Shown here piece after piece: positions 1 to 11,042 of a stretch of 64,000 nucleotides of DNA. Positions within the stretch are counted from its first letter, which is position 1. Every line of letters begins with the position of its first letter. The DNA comes from Allacma fusca (taxonomy: Eukaryota; Arthropoda; Collembola; Symphypleona; Sminthuridae): the NCBI GenBank assembly GCA_947179485.1, contig OX359246.1, forward strand, positions 5,270,001-5,334,000, written 5' to 3'. The notes beneath the pieces are model-generated. The model searched no databases. It was given only the letters and a program-made list of their open reading frames with translations, and had not been told where the DNA came from. The translations under genes and the position numbers were made by a program.

Positions 1-250
1 TGGTTTTTGTCCACATGTCCCGACTTTCGGGACGGGAAAGGGGACAACGATTTTTGAAGTTTTGGGGGACGGGACGGGGACATGGATTTTGTCACCGCGT
101 CCCGATTGTCGTGACGGGACTGGGGACAAAGGTTTTGAAAAAATATCGGGACGGGGACGGGACAGGAATTTTGTCCCCAACTACTTTGTGGCTGGGAGGT
201 GGGGAATTTGCCGATTAATACCTGTCAGATTCCATGGGACGGGTTCAGTG
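1..250. mobile_element. Truncated hAT-like MITE arm, GGGACGGGGAC repeats, cut by window edge
   Basis: The first 250 bases are dense in degenerate GGGAC/GGGACGGG words, unlike the AT-rich sequence that follows. They end at GACGGGTTCAGTG, which read inward on the other strand is CACTGAACCCGTCCC, the kind of end seen on the other hAT-like elements here. The left end lies outside the window, so target duplications cannot be checked. The two overlapping ORFs of about 70 codons follow from the repeat and are not taken as genes. Confidence 0.45.
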
Positions 251-896
251 AGACACATACATACATACATATGTACATAAATTCCTATCTTAATATTTCA
301 AATTTAATGGCCAGTGTAGTTAAAAATATCAGTGAGAATTTCAAGCCAAGGCTAGGGTATTCCATAATTCAAAGATAGGATGCCGTATACCAATCCCACA
401 TAAAGATACCAATCCGATATTGGTTGTATTAGTTTATTAAAATAAAAATTCCAAGTCCCATTTACTCAAATACTTGGGTGAAATTCCAATTTGATTTAAT
501 TGCCTAGAGAAAATTTGTTTTATACCGAAGCTTAATAATTAACCTAATAATTAGCCCATTAAACTTTAAAACGATTTTCATCGAAAATTTGAAAGAAAGC
601 CCTTGATTTTGCTCAATGTACGTAAGTAACTCCTAACTATATTTCTCCTCTGAAGACGAAGTCACACAAAACCTGGAACGTTTTAATTTTTGCAACCCTT
701 TTTATATGTACATTGATCTTCCTTAAGTTTAATTGCAAAAAAATCTATCACAGGAAGCAGCTCTTCATTTACGTGAATAATAGCAAAATGTTAGGAAATA
801 GTATATTTTCGAATCCGTGAAGTATTGATTACAACTCTAAACGCATAAAAGCTAAAAGGTTGAAAATTTGTAAATTCCCTGCTAATGAGAAGTTAC
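251..896. other. AT-rich sequence with a MITE-end relic at 826-858
   Basis: No gene is seen. At 826-858 the sequence matches the left end of the MITE at 33515 (GATTACA.CTCTAAACGCATA followed by AAAGCTAAA), so it is a solo end or deletion relic of that family. The rest is AT-rich and featureless to me. Confidence 0.4.
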
Positions 897-914
897 TTGA
901 CGATTTTTTAAGAT
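897..914 (-). CDS. Candidate micro-exon of the minus-strand micro-exon gene (downstream of 2912)
   Basis: On the minus strand an 18-bp segment follows a strong acceptor (tcaatttttcag) and precedes a weaker donor (gtaacttc). In the gene's phase it reads L-K-K-S-S and forms a sense junction codon with the exon at 2912-2932. It competes with a stop-containing candidate terminal exon at 2008-2021. If that one is real, this one is not coding. Confidence 0.35.
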
Positions 915-1339
915 CTGAAAAATTGACTTAGGCCAACAAATAAGTACACAAATTTTGAATAAACAAAGCACATGGGAGCTTTGATCTAGCCTCATTTTGC
1001 TATTCATAATAATAATTACTGAACAGTGTTTGTACGCGGTTCGTCGGGAAGAAAACAGCTGCTTCTTTAAGAAACACCTTGATAGTTAAGTTTAGAATAG
1101 AAGAACCTATCCAATTGCGAGCGGTCCAATGATCGGTTCGATATAAAAAGAAACCATAATTTCGACGGCAATCTAAAGTGAACGTTGTTTTTTTTAAATA
1201 CTAATAACTGCAACAAAAGTTATCTAAAGTAATCACACCTTTGCTACATTCATTGTACTGCCGCTGAGCTTCTATGTTGACGTACATACATAGGTCAATT
1301 TTGAAACAAACATTATCGTCAACACTTGCATGTACGCAC

Positions 1340-1790
1340 TAGGATTGCCAATGGTCAGGTCCAGATCATTTATAATGGTCCGCTATTGGTCTGATCCGGG
1401 TTGGTCCAAGATTTTAATGCAATTATTCCAGTATCAGGATCAGACCAGACCGGACCAGACCAAAGGACCATGGTCTTAACCGTTCGCAAAATAAAAATTA
1501 ATTAATTACCGAACTGCCATTTAACATGTTAAGAATGTTCATTTTAGGTGATAAAGTCTAAGTTTTATTTTAAAAAACGTAATTATTTAATTACTCTTAA
1601 TGGTTTCCCAGACTATGGTTTTTATTATGTTTTAATTAGTTAAAGACGCGAAGTGAAATATATATATAATATATTAAATAAGGGTAGAATTATGGTTTTT
1701 ATTATGGTCTGATCAGAAAAACTGAGCAAAACCAAGGGCACCAGACCATTTTCATGAAATGTGGATCAGACCAGACCATCGGGATCACTA
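1340..1790. mobile_element. hAT-like MITE, GGTCCAGACC-type arms, copy 1
   Basis: Ends read TAGGATTGCCAATGGTC on the left and, in reverse complement, TAGTGATCCCGATGGTC on the right, with arms made of GGTC/GACC words (GGTCTGGTCC, GACCAGACCG). It is homologous to the element at 31682-32103. Its target duplication is not recognisable. It carries a 62-bp insertion at 1630-1691 flanked by a 15-bp duplication, which the other copy lacks. Confidence 0.7.
1630..1691 (-). mobile_element. 62-bp 5'-truncated retroelement insertion with 15-bp target duplication
   Basis: The segment is the reverse complement of the 3' end of the retroelement fragment around 62925-62989 (shared core ACTTCGCGTCTTTAACTAAT). 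It is flanked by two copies of atggtttttattatg at 1615-1629 and 1692-1706. The related MITE at 31682-32103 has no such insertion, so this is a very short 5'-truncated target-primed retrocopy. Confidence 0.7.
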
Positions 1791-2007
1791 AGCTGTACAT
1801 AGTATTTACATGTACATATATGCTTATTTCTTATATGTTATCCATTCACAGCAAAGTCATAGCAACTAGGGATGAGGTGTTTTATAATCCACAACAAACT
1901 ACATGAGTACTGAACTAATATTTCAATCGACACGTGACAATTAGATCTAAACTAAAGTAGCAATGATTTAAGATTACACAAATATTTTCGTAAATCATAA
2001 GGTCGCG

Positions 2008-2021
2008 CTAGTTATGTTCAT
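2008..2021 (-). CDS. Candidate terminal exon with stop codon of the micro-exon gene
   Basis: On the minus strand a strong acceptor (gcaaagtatttttcag) is followed by AT GAA CAT AAC TAG. In the gene's phase this completes a Tyr codon with the last base of exon 2912-2932 and then reads E-H-N-stop. It would be a plausible 3' end, but I see no decisive poly(A) signal and the evidence is only the acceptor and phase. Confidence 0.35.
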
Positions 2022-2105
2022 CTGAAAAATACTTTGCAAAATAAAGGTAAGCCAAAATTGGATTGAAAATACCCAATTGGGTCCGGATTTGAATTGCACT
2101 ATTAT

Positions 2106-2788
2106 CAGAGCTGTCCAAATATATGGTATTTTAAATACAAGTATTTCAAGTACGTATTTCAAATAAATTTTGTATTTTTGACGCGTAGTTTGTGTTTGGT
2201 CCTATGTAAAGTAAGAAAAGTATTCTGTAGTTTGTATTTTCGTAGCTGCACATACGTTTTTTGCATTTTGTTTGCTGTATGAGCTGCCCGCCAGTTTTTT
2301 GCCTGTCATACTTTCATTGAGTTTGAAATTTCCGTTTACGCCAAAAACCAATTACAACAACTAAGTAAAATGAAATGCAATCGTAATATTCCATAAAACT
2401 AAATTCAAGATTTGGATTTTTTGTGAAAATCTCTATTAGGAGCAAAAATCCTGAACATTTAGACTACAAGAGTAATATTTCGAAAAAACAGGGAGGACAA
2501 AATTATATTGCAGACGGGATCATGCAAAGAAACATTTCGAAGTTATTTTTCACTTTCTTGAGCATTTTGGATGTCACAAACATTTTCTGCGTTTAAAGTA
2601 TGTGTAATTATAGTATTTCGTAGTTTGTATTTTCTGCGTTACAATTATGCATATATTTTGTAGTTTGTATTTTCAACGTCTGATGCATGGATACATTTGT
2701 ATGCAGTATTTTGTATTTTCGATGCCCGAAGTAAGTATTTTATATTTTGTAATTTGTATTTAGGAAGCATGTATTTTGGACAGCTCTG
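2106..2788. mobile_element. hAT-like MITE, TTTGTATTT-type arms
   Basis: TIRs are CAGAGCTGTCCAAATA at the left and TATTTTGGACAGCTCTG at the right. Both arms are degenerate (T)TTGTATTT/AAATAC words. The termini share CAGAGCTG with the AAGTTC-armed elements at 11778 and 32433. No intact 8-bp target duplication is visible, so the insertion is probably old. Confidence 0.75.
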
Positions 2789-2911
2789 ATTTATGCTTAA
2801 TTTATTACGAATTTGTATTGCTATATTGTTAAAGTGCAACTTCATTTTGGGGTCGCAGATATTCATAACATATATTTTTGTATGTACCTATATTTACAGT
2901 TAATTACTTAC

Positions 2912-2932
2912 AATCTGCGAACAAATCACCAG
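2912..2932 (-). CDS. Micro-exon (21 bp) of the minus-strand micro-exon gene
   Basis: The minus strand shows a long T-rich acceptor (attgtatttgcag), 21 exonic bases and a perfect donor (gtaagtaat). The gene's phase gives G-D-L-F-A-D with split codons at both ends. Phase +1 contains TGA. The length is divisible by three and the junction with exon 3810-3827 encodes Thr. This is the most downstream exon I am confident of. Confidence 0.8.
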
Positions 2933-3809
2933 CTGCAAATACAATTTAAAAAATTTTATATTAGGAATCAAGGGCACGCATAAATTTGACCTGAATAAAT
3001 ACTATAGTTTAACCCATACACTAGTATTCTGGAAGTGTCAATATCCTAAGACAAATAGAAAGACATCCCTTTCTCAGCTAAATTGACTGACTTGATTTTT
3101 ATTTTTATAAGAGCTGTAAATGAATGTCTCATACAAATCCATGTATTTTTAATTCCATAAGAAATGTGAGCCAACTAGACGGCTTCATCTAGTACTTGTA
3201 GCGAAGTACATTTCAGTATAATGGTTGCCTGTATAGGTATTTGTATTTAAGAGGCCGTTTGTACAGGGCACCAAAAAGCGTTTGAATTACTCCTAATCTA
3301 AATAAAATTGCGTAATAAAATCTTTTCCATTTCATATTATATTTGAAATTTTCTTCATATATCTTATCATATATCTTATCTTCTTCTCATAAATTATTTT
3401 CAGAATGCGTTCTTTCTCGCTGGATCAAGATTTTTTTGAAAACTTCTGAAAACTGGTTTATCAAAATTTGGTTTACATAAATTTAGCATGCAGAATTTTA
3501 GCGGTTGAAAGGTGGCCTTTTAATAAGTGGTTGCCAAGAAGTTAGCCGAGATTTAAATAGCTCGAGTTTAATTCTTTTTTAAATACTATTGTACCCTAAT
3601 TAAACTAGTTAAATCCAGATTTTGAAAACTTTTAACCCCACAAAAACGTTATCAGACTAAATCAACAGCAACATCAATAATAATATTGTTTTAACCTAGT
3701 CTTTTCTGAAATTCAAATAATTATGTTTAATATAACTCAAGCAGATCGTTGAAATTATTCTTGTTATATGCTCTTAAAGCTTAAATTCAAAGATGAAAAA
3801 TTCACTTAC
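2933..3809. other. Intron sequence, nothing else recognised
   Basis: AT-rich sequence between two micro-exons with no long ORF, inverted repeat or element boundary that I can see. Confidence 0.5.
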
Positions 3810-3827
3810 TCGATCCTTCAAAGTTGG
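3810..3827 (-). CDS. Micro-exon (18 bp) of the minus-strand micro-exon gene
   Basis: Acceptor aaatcttttttacag and donor gtaagtgaa bracket 18 bases on the minus strand. The shared phase reads N-F-E-G-S with split codons at both ends. One alternative phase contains TGA. The junction with the upstream exon (6782-6799) makes an Ala codon. Confidence 0.85.
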
Positions 3828-4224
3828 CTGTAAAAAAGATTTATTATTATGTAGAAGCTTTTCCTAGGAAGTCATGTTACATAATTATATAAGTATATAT
3901 AAGTATATACATATGTAAGTACGTGCGGATGGAAGTGACGTAAAATATTTGATTCTCCTAATTTGTTGGTTAAAAAACGTGAAGCAAAGTCAGGGTTTTT
4001 TATTAAAAATTTGTGGGCTTTTCTGGGAGCTAACTGATAGGATTTAATGTTCTTCTTTTTATAAGGAAGAACAAACCGTGATAGAATCATTTAAAATCAT
4101 TGGGCTTGTAGCCAATTTTATTGGGATTCAACAGCATCGAATAATTATTAACAACCAATCTACCAAATTGGGGCTACCGCATCCAAAAATATAAGGAAAC
4201 GTTATGAATTATTTCTAACTATTT

Positions 4225-5430
4225 CAGTGGTCGTCATGGGTACAAAAAGTTTGTTCCCGTTCCTGTTCCCACTCAATTGGTACTCCCCGTAAGTGTTCCC
4301 GTACCCGGACCCGTTCCCGTTATGATGGGAACAGTATTTTAGGTACCCGTTCCCATGAATTTATTAAAAATACGTACCCGGACCTGTTCCTGTTCCCGTA
4401 CCCAGATTTTAAAATTTTTTGGACCCGTACCCGTTCCCACAGCTAGTGTTCCCGGTCCCGTTTCCGGGTGCAAGTACCTTGTACTTAAGTGTGGTAAAAT
4501 TATCTTGTAGTTTCCGTAACCACCAAATCCTTCGTGTCAAAGATAAAAAACAGGCAATATGCAGGGCGGCTAAACGCTCCCCCATAGCGAAACGTAACGG
4601 CGTAATAACTGATTGTTTAATACTTCAGAGATTATGTACCGAGTAGACCGAATATCAACACATTAAAATGTTATACTGGGAAAGGATGCAATAATGAATG
4701 GAGTATTGATGATGCTCTTCAAATAATAAAATTGCATGCTGATGAGAGTTCCAAAATGGCACTTAATATTTAAGATCAATTACTGACTCAAAGATAATTA
4801 TTCTGCATTTAAAATATAGGTATCTGAAAAATATAAGCCAGCGCCAGCACCGATCAGTTTACCTTTGTTAGCTTTATTTAAAACCAAAACATTAACTCGA
4901 GCAATCAATTTTTCAAGGGTAAAACTTCCAGTAAAAGTATAAACTAATATTAATTAGTATTTTAATATTTATTAGATTAACTTGTAGAAATATTCTTTAA
5001 AATACCGCAACTGTACTGAAACACTAGTTCTAACATTATTATCTTTAAGGCAAGTGCCTAGAAATTGCAGGAAAAAAGAATGGAATGGAATATGCAAATT
5101 GATTTGTCTACATAAATAAAGTCTTCAAAGATTAATTTTGAGTGCGTTTCTAGAAGATGGTAAAAGTACCCCCTCGGTCCCGGGAACAACAGGTATGGGA
5201 ACGGGATAATGCGTAGACTGTACCCGTTCCTGATGGGAACGGGAACAAAATGAAAATCTCGGTTCCTGTTCCCACTCCTGTTCCTGTTCCCGGTGGCCGG
5301 GTTCACTTGAGTTTGTTCCTGTTCCAGTACCCAAACTGGTTGGGAACAAAATACTTGTTCCCGTACCCGTTCCTGTACCCGTTCCCGTTCCCATGTACCC
5401 TTCTTTTATCCGTTCCCGTGACGACCACTG
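4225..5430. mobile_element. hAT MITE, GTTCCC/GTACCC arms, copy 1, perfect TSD
   Basis: TIR CAGTGGTCGTCATGGGTAC on the left pairs with CCCGTGACGACCACTG on the right. The 8-bp target duplication aactattt is perfect (4217-4224 and 5431-5438). The arms are degenerate GTTCCC/GTACCC repeats and the interior is unique. An inverted second copy lies at 19007-20451 and shares both TIR and interior (around the word GGGCGGCTAAACGCTCCCCC). Confidence 0.92.
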
Positions 5431-5438
5431 AACTATTT

Positions 5439-6781
5439 CGAAAGGTTGTCGTCGGAAATAAATGTTTTCGCTTTATTTAATGTTCGATTTTTATTTTCGA
5501 TAATTCCAAAATTTTGAAGAGTGGCCGAATGTTAGACTGTTAGAACGTATACATAAGTGAATTCCAAATAAAAGTCAATACAGGCACAGTGCTTTGAAAT
5601 CTTTCAAAATTGTCATATCCTCCATGATAAAATAGCAACAACAGAAAGTCCTCGAGCATATACCCTCCGTGCTCATAAATTATGCTCATTAATAATAAAT
5701 TCTCTAATATTGCTCCTTGTCTCTTCCAGATATGCCCATAATCCTTCAGCATGGAATTCTATTGAATAGATAGCTCCCTTGGAAAGCATACAAACGTTAA
5801 TGGAGGCAAGCGTCGAAACATATTTTGACAAGTTTCATCAGTTACTGAGCCTACTGAATACGATAGAGTTGAAAAGCTTAGTACGAAAGAGACTTAAAAT
5901 AAATCCCGTTGTATGGCATTGGCAAGCTATTTAAAAGGATTTATTGCAAGAAATTGATTGTATAAATTAAAAAAACAATCAAATTATTCTTGAAACAAGT
6001 TTTGACATTAGCCTTTATAATATATAATTATTATAACTCAGCTGATCCACCGACCTTTTTGCCAAGAAAACGTTGTGCCCAGGACATGGTACACAAATTG
6101 TATTTTCCTGACTTATGTAACTTATTTTATTTCCCTACAAAAGCATTTCTCTTTAAGGGCCTTTTTCTCTGGGATTATTGCAGGATCTTATAGAGATTAA
6201 ATTGTACACTGCATTTGATAATTGAAATTAAGAATTATCTAGATAATTATTATAGCATGTATACATACATGTTTTTGATTTGTTCTCCAGGATCTCAGAA
6301 TGCTTTAAAATTTTGTAGAAAATATTGTTTTCTTATTTTGGCGTCGTTCTCGGCCTTCAGAATCGGAAGATGATTGACGTTGCATAACGGTTTGCTCCCT
6401 GAAAGAAGTCAACTTACCGCTCTCTTCGTTTGTACGAAAGCAAAAGCGACTCAAGTACTTTCGAGGCAGCAAAATGTTTTCGGGAAATTAGAGCGACATG
6501 TAAACTCTCCTTGCGTAAATTCTTGTTAACTCCTCGGAGCTCACTTGAGATTTAACGTCGATCAACTTCTGATTTAGAAAACTCTCAACGAACCTGCTAA
6601 CAAATTGTGTGGTGGTATTTGCTTTCATCTCCAGCAAAAATTTTGTAGAAAAAATATCTTCTAGAATTGTATAGCATATATATTTTATAGGCATAGCATT
6701 AGCATACTAACCTAGGAAGGAAAGGTTGTTGATTACCCTGTATATCTTAAACTATACAAAATCAATAATATTTTTACTTAC
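5439..6781. other. Intron sequence with an uncertain minus-strand ORF (6488-6694)
   Basis: Mostly AT-rich. A minus-strand ORF at 6488-6694 (68 codons, ending RRVYMSL-stop) looks coding-like, but it has no recognisable domain and no matching splice phase. A donor-like cttac at 6409-6414 has no suitable acceptor nearby. I assign no function. Confidence 0.3.
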
Positions 6782-6799
6782 CGACATCCTTCGCGTGTT
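6782..6799 (-). CDS. Micro-exon (18 bp) of the minus-strand micro-exon gene
   Basis: Minus-strand acceptor taatgtttgtttcag and donor gtaagtaaaaa flank 18 bases. The shared phase reads H-A-K-D-V. It joins to exon 10741-10755 through a Gln codon and to exon 3810-3827 through an Ala codon. Splice signals are among the best in the series. Confidence 0.85.
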
Positions 6800-7568
6800 C
6801 TGAAACAAACATTAACTATTATTAGACCATACTGATATGGAGTTTAGAATGATTTGATTCAAATGCCTTAAAATATGGCGCGTAGATGTAAAACTTTATG
6901 AGTGTATTAATACTGATATATTTATATTCCAAACTTAAGACAAGTATTCCCTTGTGAGAAAAATACCACCCGTTACAACACTGCATTAAAAGTATTTGTA
7001 CTACTGTCAATGAAAAACAGTCATATTTTCAAGATACATTGCTGAACAAGCAGCGGGCAAATTTAGTAGAAGGGGAAAACAAAAATTAAATTTACAACAT
7101 CTGGATTTTGATCTGGTCTATTTCCAATCCGAGATTTGCTATTAATAACACACTTCACTTGCAAGTCAGGATTCGTACAAAAATGTAATTATTTCAAGAT
7201 GAAAGGGTCATTTCCAGATTAATGAACAAACAAACATTTGAAGTTCAAAATTAAAAATTATACAAAAAAAAAATATTATCTGTAACATCAAAAACAATAT
7301 TAATCATGAGAAGGCAATTTATGATCCATGTATTCCTTACATCGATACAAATGGACCATACATTGAATCTAGGGGAAGTGTTTCAAACTTTTTGTCATTT
7401 ATGAAACAGTTTAGGTTGCCAACAAAAAAGAAGGGACACCGCTGTCCAACAAAAATGAAAATTTCTTCCATATCTGATGAACTGTCTTTGACTTCCGGAT
7501 ACTTATCAAAACAACTTTAGAAATATATGGTAATTTCGAAATCATTAACATGCAGAGCTGCTCAAAAT
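6800..7568. other. Intron sequence, nothing else recognised
   Basis: No gene is seen. A 28-bp segment at about 7341-7368 has splice-like flanks, but its length is not divisible by three, so it was not accepted. Confidence 0.4.
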
Positions 7569-8527
7569 ACATGCGTTCAACGTAAGTGGTTCTAATGTTC
7601 AAATACTAACCACTATTATTAACCAATTGTATCTCGGCCTCATGTTGACCAATATTTATCACAGCTGCCTTCTTGACCTTAGATTGGCCAATATTGGTCA
7701 CTGCTGGTTTCTTATCCTCAGATTCATTAATATTTATCACAGATACCTCCTTGACTTCAGAGTTATCAATATTTCTCACAGCTGCCTTGTTGACCTCAGA
7801 TTTAAGAATATTTAACTCGTTTCTTGGCAACAGATTGGCTAAATTATTTGATTCCCCCAGTTTTTGGAAAATTACACAGCAACCTGTGTTATACCTCGCT
7901 GGAATTCCCATAACATGTCATACAGACAATTACTACAATTGCCATCAAAACAATTTATGAAAAAGCTTTCTGCATGTATCCATAATTTAGGCATTGAAAT
8001 ACTGGAACAAATCACTTTGCTTGGGTTTGCATGGGTTTCGTGACCCAACGACCAAGAAGTCATCTGTGTCGAAAACGGACAAATCTGAGGTAAATACATA
8101 AATAATTGAAACAAATTTTGGCCAATCTCAGGCCAAGGTACCATCTACCCATTGTAACCAATATTGATCAATCTTAGACGAAGAAACTAATTGTGAACAA
8201 TATTGGTCAGCCTGGGGTCAATAAACTAATTGTTGCCAATATTGATCAATCTGGGGCCAACAAAATAATTGTAACCAATATTGGTCAATATAAGGTAAAG
8301 AAGGAGCTGTGATAAATATTAAAAAATCTGAGATCAAGAAGGGAGCAGTGATCAATATTAGTCAATTTGAGGCCAAGAAGGTAACTGTGGCAATTATTGA
8401 TTAATCTGAGGTCAAGAAACCAGCACTACCAGCAGTGATCAAATTTGGTCACTTGAGGCTGGGAAACCATTGGTTACTAATATTGACTAGTATTTGAACC
8501 TTAGAACCACTTATGATGAACGCATGT
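7569..8527. mobile_element. Foldback element with inverted arms of 39-bp tandem repeats
   Basis: Ends are inverted: ACATGCGTTCAACGTAAGTG on the left against the reverse complement of CTTATGATGAACGCATGT on the right. The left arm (about 7640-7810) holds four units of a 39-bp repeat containing CCAATATTGGTCA and TTCTTGACCTCAGATT. The right arm (about 8150-8480) holds eight or so degenerate units in opposite orientation. On the minus strand of the left arm the unit reads as a 13-codon repeat (N-I-G-Q-S-x-V-K-K-A-A-V-x). No target duplication is visible. Confidence 0.75.
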
Positions 8528-8753
8528 CATAAATGCGTCATTCGTCTAATATAGCACCGATTTTCGAAAACGAAAATCTCTTATGGGATTCAACGTTGAA
8601 AAATTTCAATTGGACAGGGACCATGTGCCGATGAGTTAGAATTTAAAACGTTTGCGCTATTTCGCGGGTAAACCAGGGCGAGATGGCCCAAACTTTTGAT
8701 CTCGCTGGGACATTGGGTCAGGTACCTAAGCTCACATACAATTTCATTCCGAT

Positions 8754-9736
8754 TAGTGTTTCCTGTCAATTGCAAGTTAACCGCAATTACTAATTGAACT
8801 TGCAAGTTCGGTTCAATTGCAGTTATTTTACACCTGGGAATTGTAATTGTCGGTGCAAGTGCAATTTCTGTGCACTTAAATTGCAATTACAAAAGCATTA
8901 AATACTCGCAGTTATCGGTCAAGCACACCTGAAATTGCAAGAGAATCAATTGCAATTACAAGTGCTTGCACTGCAAAAAGTTGCAATTTAAAAAAATACT
9001 TATCAAGTTAATTGCAACTTGCTACCGTTTTGAATTTGAGCGCAAAATTTCACAAAATGCCTCAATAAGTCATTCCGCTGTAATAACTAATGCACATAAA
9101 ATAATCACGAGTATTGTCTCAACAAGTGTAATTACTGTACTGGCTACAATTTGATCTGTGAGGAGGCAAATTGTTCTAACTGAATTTTTGATTAGCATCA
9201 AAATGTTCCCAATTGCACAAAATTATAGAAAAATAGGCCAAATATTTTAAGGATTGTAAAGATATGTCGAAGGATGCAATTTTACAATATTTTAGCCTTG
9301 GAAGGCTTAAAGAAAGGCTATTTCATTTGTACATCTCTGTTTCATTATGCATTCCATGTAGGTCATTTGATTTAATACACTTTGTTCAATTTAGTGAAAC
9401 AGCATGTATATCATCTTGCTACCAATAAAAAATGCACAGAACATTTTGCCTCTTCGCCGACGATTTATATTGTATATCAGTTAACTTGCAATTACAAATT
9501 GCAATTGCACTTGAAATTGTACTTATCGGTGCAATTACATCCACATGATTTTGCAATTGCCTTACCAACTGCAAGTAAATTGTCAACTAATTGCAAGTTC
9601 AACTTCGGTTATTTGCGCGATTTAATTGCCGCATTTTAGCAAGTACCAGTTATGGCATTACTGGTACTTGCATTATCAATTACAATTGTAATTGCAAGTT
9701 CGATTATTCCCAATACTTGCACCGACAGAAACACTA
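8754..9736. mobile_element. hAT-like MITE, TTGCAATTGCAAGT arms
   Basis: Termini TAGTGTTTCCTGTC and GACAGAAACACTA are inverted. The flanks carry attccgat on the left (8746-8753) and atttccgat on the right (9738-9746), a target duplication with a one-base change in length. Arms are TTGCAA/CAAGT words. The terminal TAGTGTTTC is shared with the element at 57265-59038, whose arms are entirely different. Confidence 0.8.
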
Positions 9737-9746
9737 AATTTCCGAT

Positions 9747-10468
9747 TGGGCATGTGGCAAGGGTTACTTTGTAAGCATGAAATATACTTATTGTAAACGC
9801 TGTATACATAAAAATAACCTTAAAACTCCTTCCGAGAAACAACAGGGCGTCTCCAAACAATCTAGTTCAATATACTTACATAGGTGTTAACCTATGATTA
9901 GAAGAACTAATTGCAATTGAATCAGAATAATTATTGTGACAAATTTTAATCGAGACAAAATATACGTTGGGATTATATACAAGTATTATCGGACATAAAA
10001 TATACTTATAAGTAAATTAAAAACCTAGCGGAAAACTATACTACCGAATTAAAGAATATATAAATAACAAATATTGTAATAAACAGTTTAATACCTTCGG
10101 ATTATTGTAATATATACTGTCGTAAAGATGATATTGATTTTGTCAATATACACTCATAGTGTATTAATTTCAGTGATTCATTCAAAATTAAATGCGAGTT
10201 AACATTTTCAAAGTGAGATGACAAAGTCTGTCATCAGCTCCGTAATGTTTGGCCGGGTGTGAGATTATTGAATATTACACGCACATGTCTTTGAATGCAA
10301 CCTGTAATTAGCTAGAAAATCTGCTTTTAAATGCGTATTGGGTAAGGTACAAAGTTACAGTTAACAGCTTTAGTGTTCCAGCTTTATCCATTACTTACAT
10401 TGTTTGCAAACATTTCTTTGTTGTCCAAGTAAAAACTTTTTCTACATTAAAAATTGGATGCATATATA
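9747..10468. other. AT-rich intron sequence
   Basis: No gene or repeat boundary recognised. Two exon-like segments here (9880-9891 and 10274-10306) were tested and rejected on phase. Confidence 0.4.
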
Positions 10469-10712
10469 AAGGGTGCCAAGAAACTGTAGCTCCACACACA
10501 ATCCACATAAGGGGTTGCTAAAAACAATGTTCCTTTTTGATTTGGCAGATCCTTTCAAAATATGTTTCATTCCAAGAGAGCACATATGCCGGAATTAAGT
10601 TAGTTTGTGGCCATGTTTTCGTGAAATATTCGCTAAATCATTAGGGAATTAAATGTTTTTTTAGTTGTTCCTTTTGTGAGCAAGTTGGGAGTAATCGTAC
10701 CTTGGCACCCTG
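10469..10712. mobile_element. Short Tc1/mariner-like MITE with TA duplication
   Basis: Inverted ends AAGGGTGCCAAG and CTTGGCACCCTG bracket about 244 bp, and TA dinucleotides sit directly outside both ends (10467-10468 and 10713-10714). The family assignment rests on the TIR and TA only. Confidence 0.55.
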
Positions 10713-10740
10713 TAGTTACAATACATTCTTTGCTACTTAC

Positions 10741-10755
10741 GTGAAAACTCTGGAT
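10741..10755 (-). CDS. Micro-exon (15 bp) of the minus-strand micro-exon gene
   Basis: Minus-strand acceptor catgttttttcag and donor gtaagtagc flank 15 bases reading P-E-F-S in the shared phase. It forms a tight cluster with the exons at 10890 and 11028 (introns of 134 and 123 bp), which suggests the ancestral intron size before transposons expanded other introns. Confidence 0.87.
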
Positions 10756-10889
10756 CTGAAAAAACATGAGTAAAACCATCATTAAATTCTAAATTTGAAC
10801 AAATCTTCTCACAAATTTACTACATATAACTTTAAGTACGTTAGATAATGGAATCAACCACATATTAGAAATACTGAATAATTACTTAC

Positions 10890-10904
10890 TCTTTTGGATC
10901 TCGT
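10890..10904 (-). CDS. Micro-exon (15 bp) of the minus-strand micro-exon gene
   Basis: Acceptor gcgtttatagttatag and donor gtaagtaat flank 15 bases reading E-I-Q-K in the shared phase. Junction codons are Asp with the upstream exon and Asn with the downstream one. Confidence 0.82.
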
Positions 10905-11027
10905 CTATAACTATAAACGCACGTGCATACATACAAGAAAACATATCAAACACTTTCACTTTTTTTGTAAATAATATGACAATATTCTATGCTATTAATC
11001 GTTTATTGTAATTGAAAATTGTTTTAC

Positions 11028-11042
11028 CTGCTTGACTGTTAA
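11028..11042 (-). CDS. Micro-exon (15 bp) of the minus-strand micro-exon gene
   Basis: Acceptor ctctcttacatgtacgacag and a weaker donor, CAG|gtaaaac, flank 15 bases reading N-S-Q-A. Another phase has TAA at its first codon. Spacing to the next exon is 123 bp. Confidence 0.75.

Noticed and set aside
7341..7368. 28-bp exon-like segment on the minus strand
   Set aside because: The length is not divisible by three, unlike the core exons.
9880..9891. 12-bp splice-flanked segment next to a MITE
   Set aside because: Stop (TAA) in the shared phase.
10274..10306. 33-bp segment with good acceptor, open in the shared phase
   Set aside because: The donor is weak and the junction with exon 6782-6799 would be TAA.
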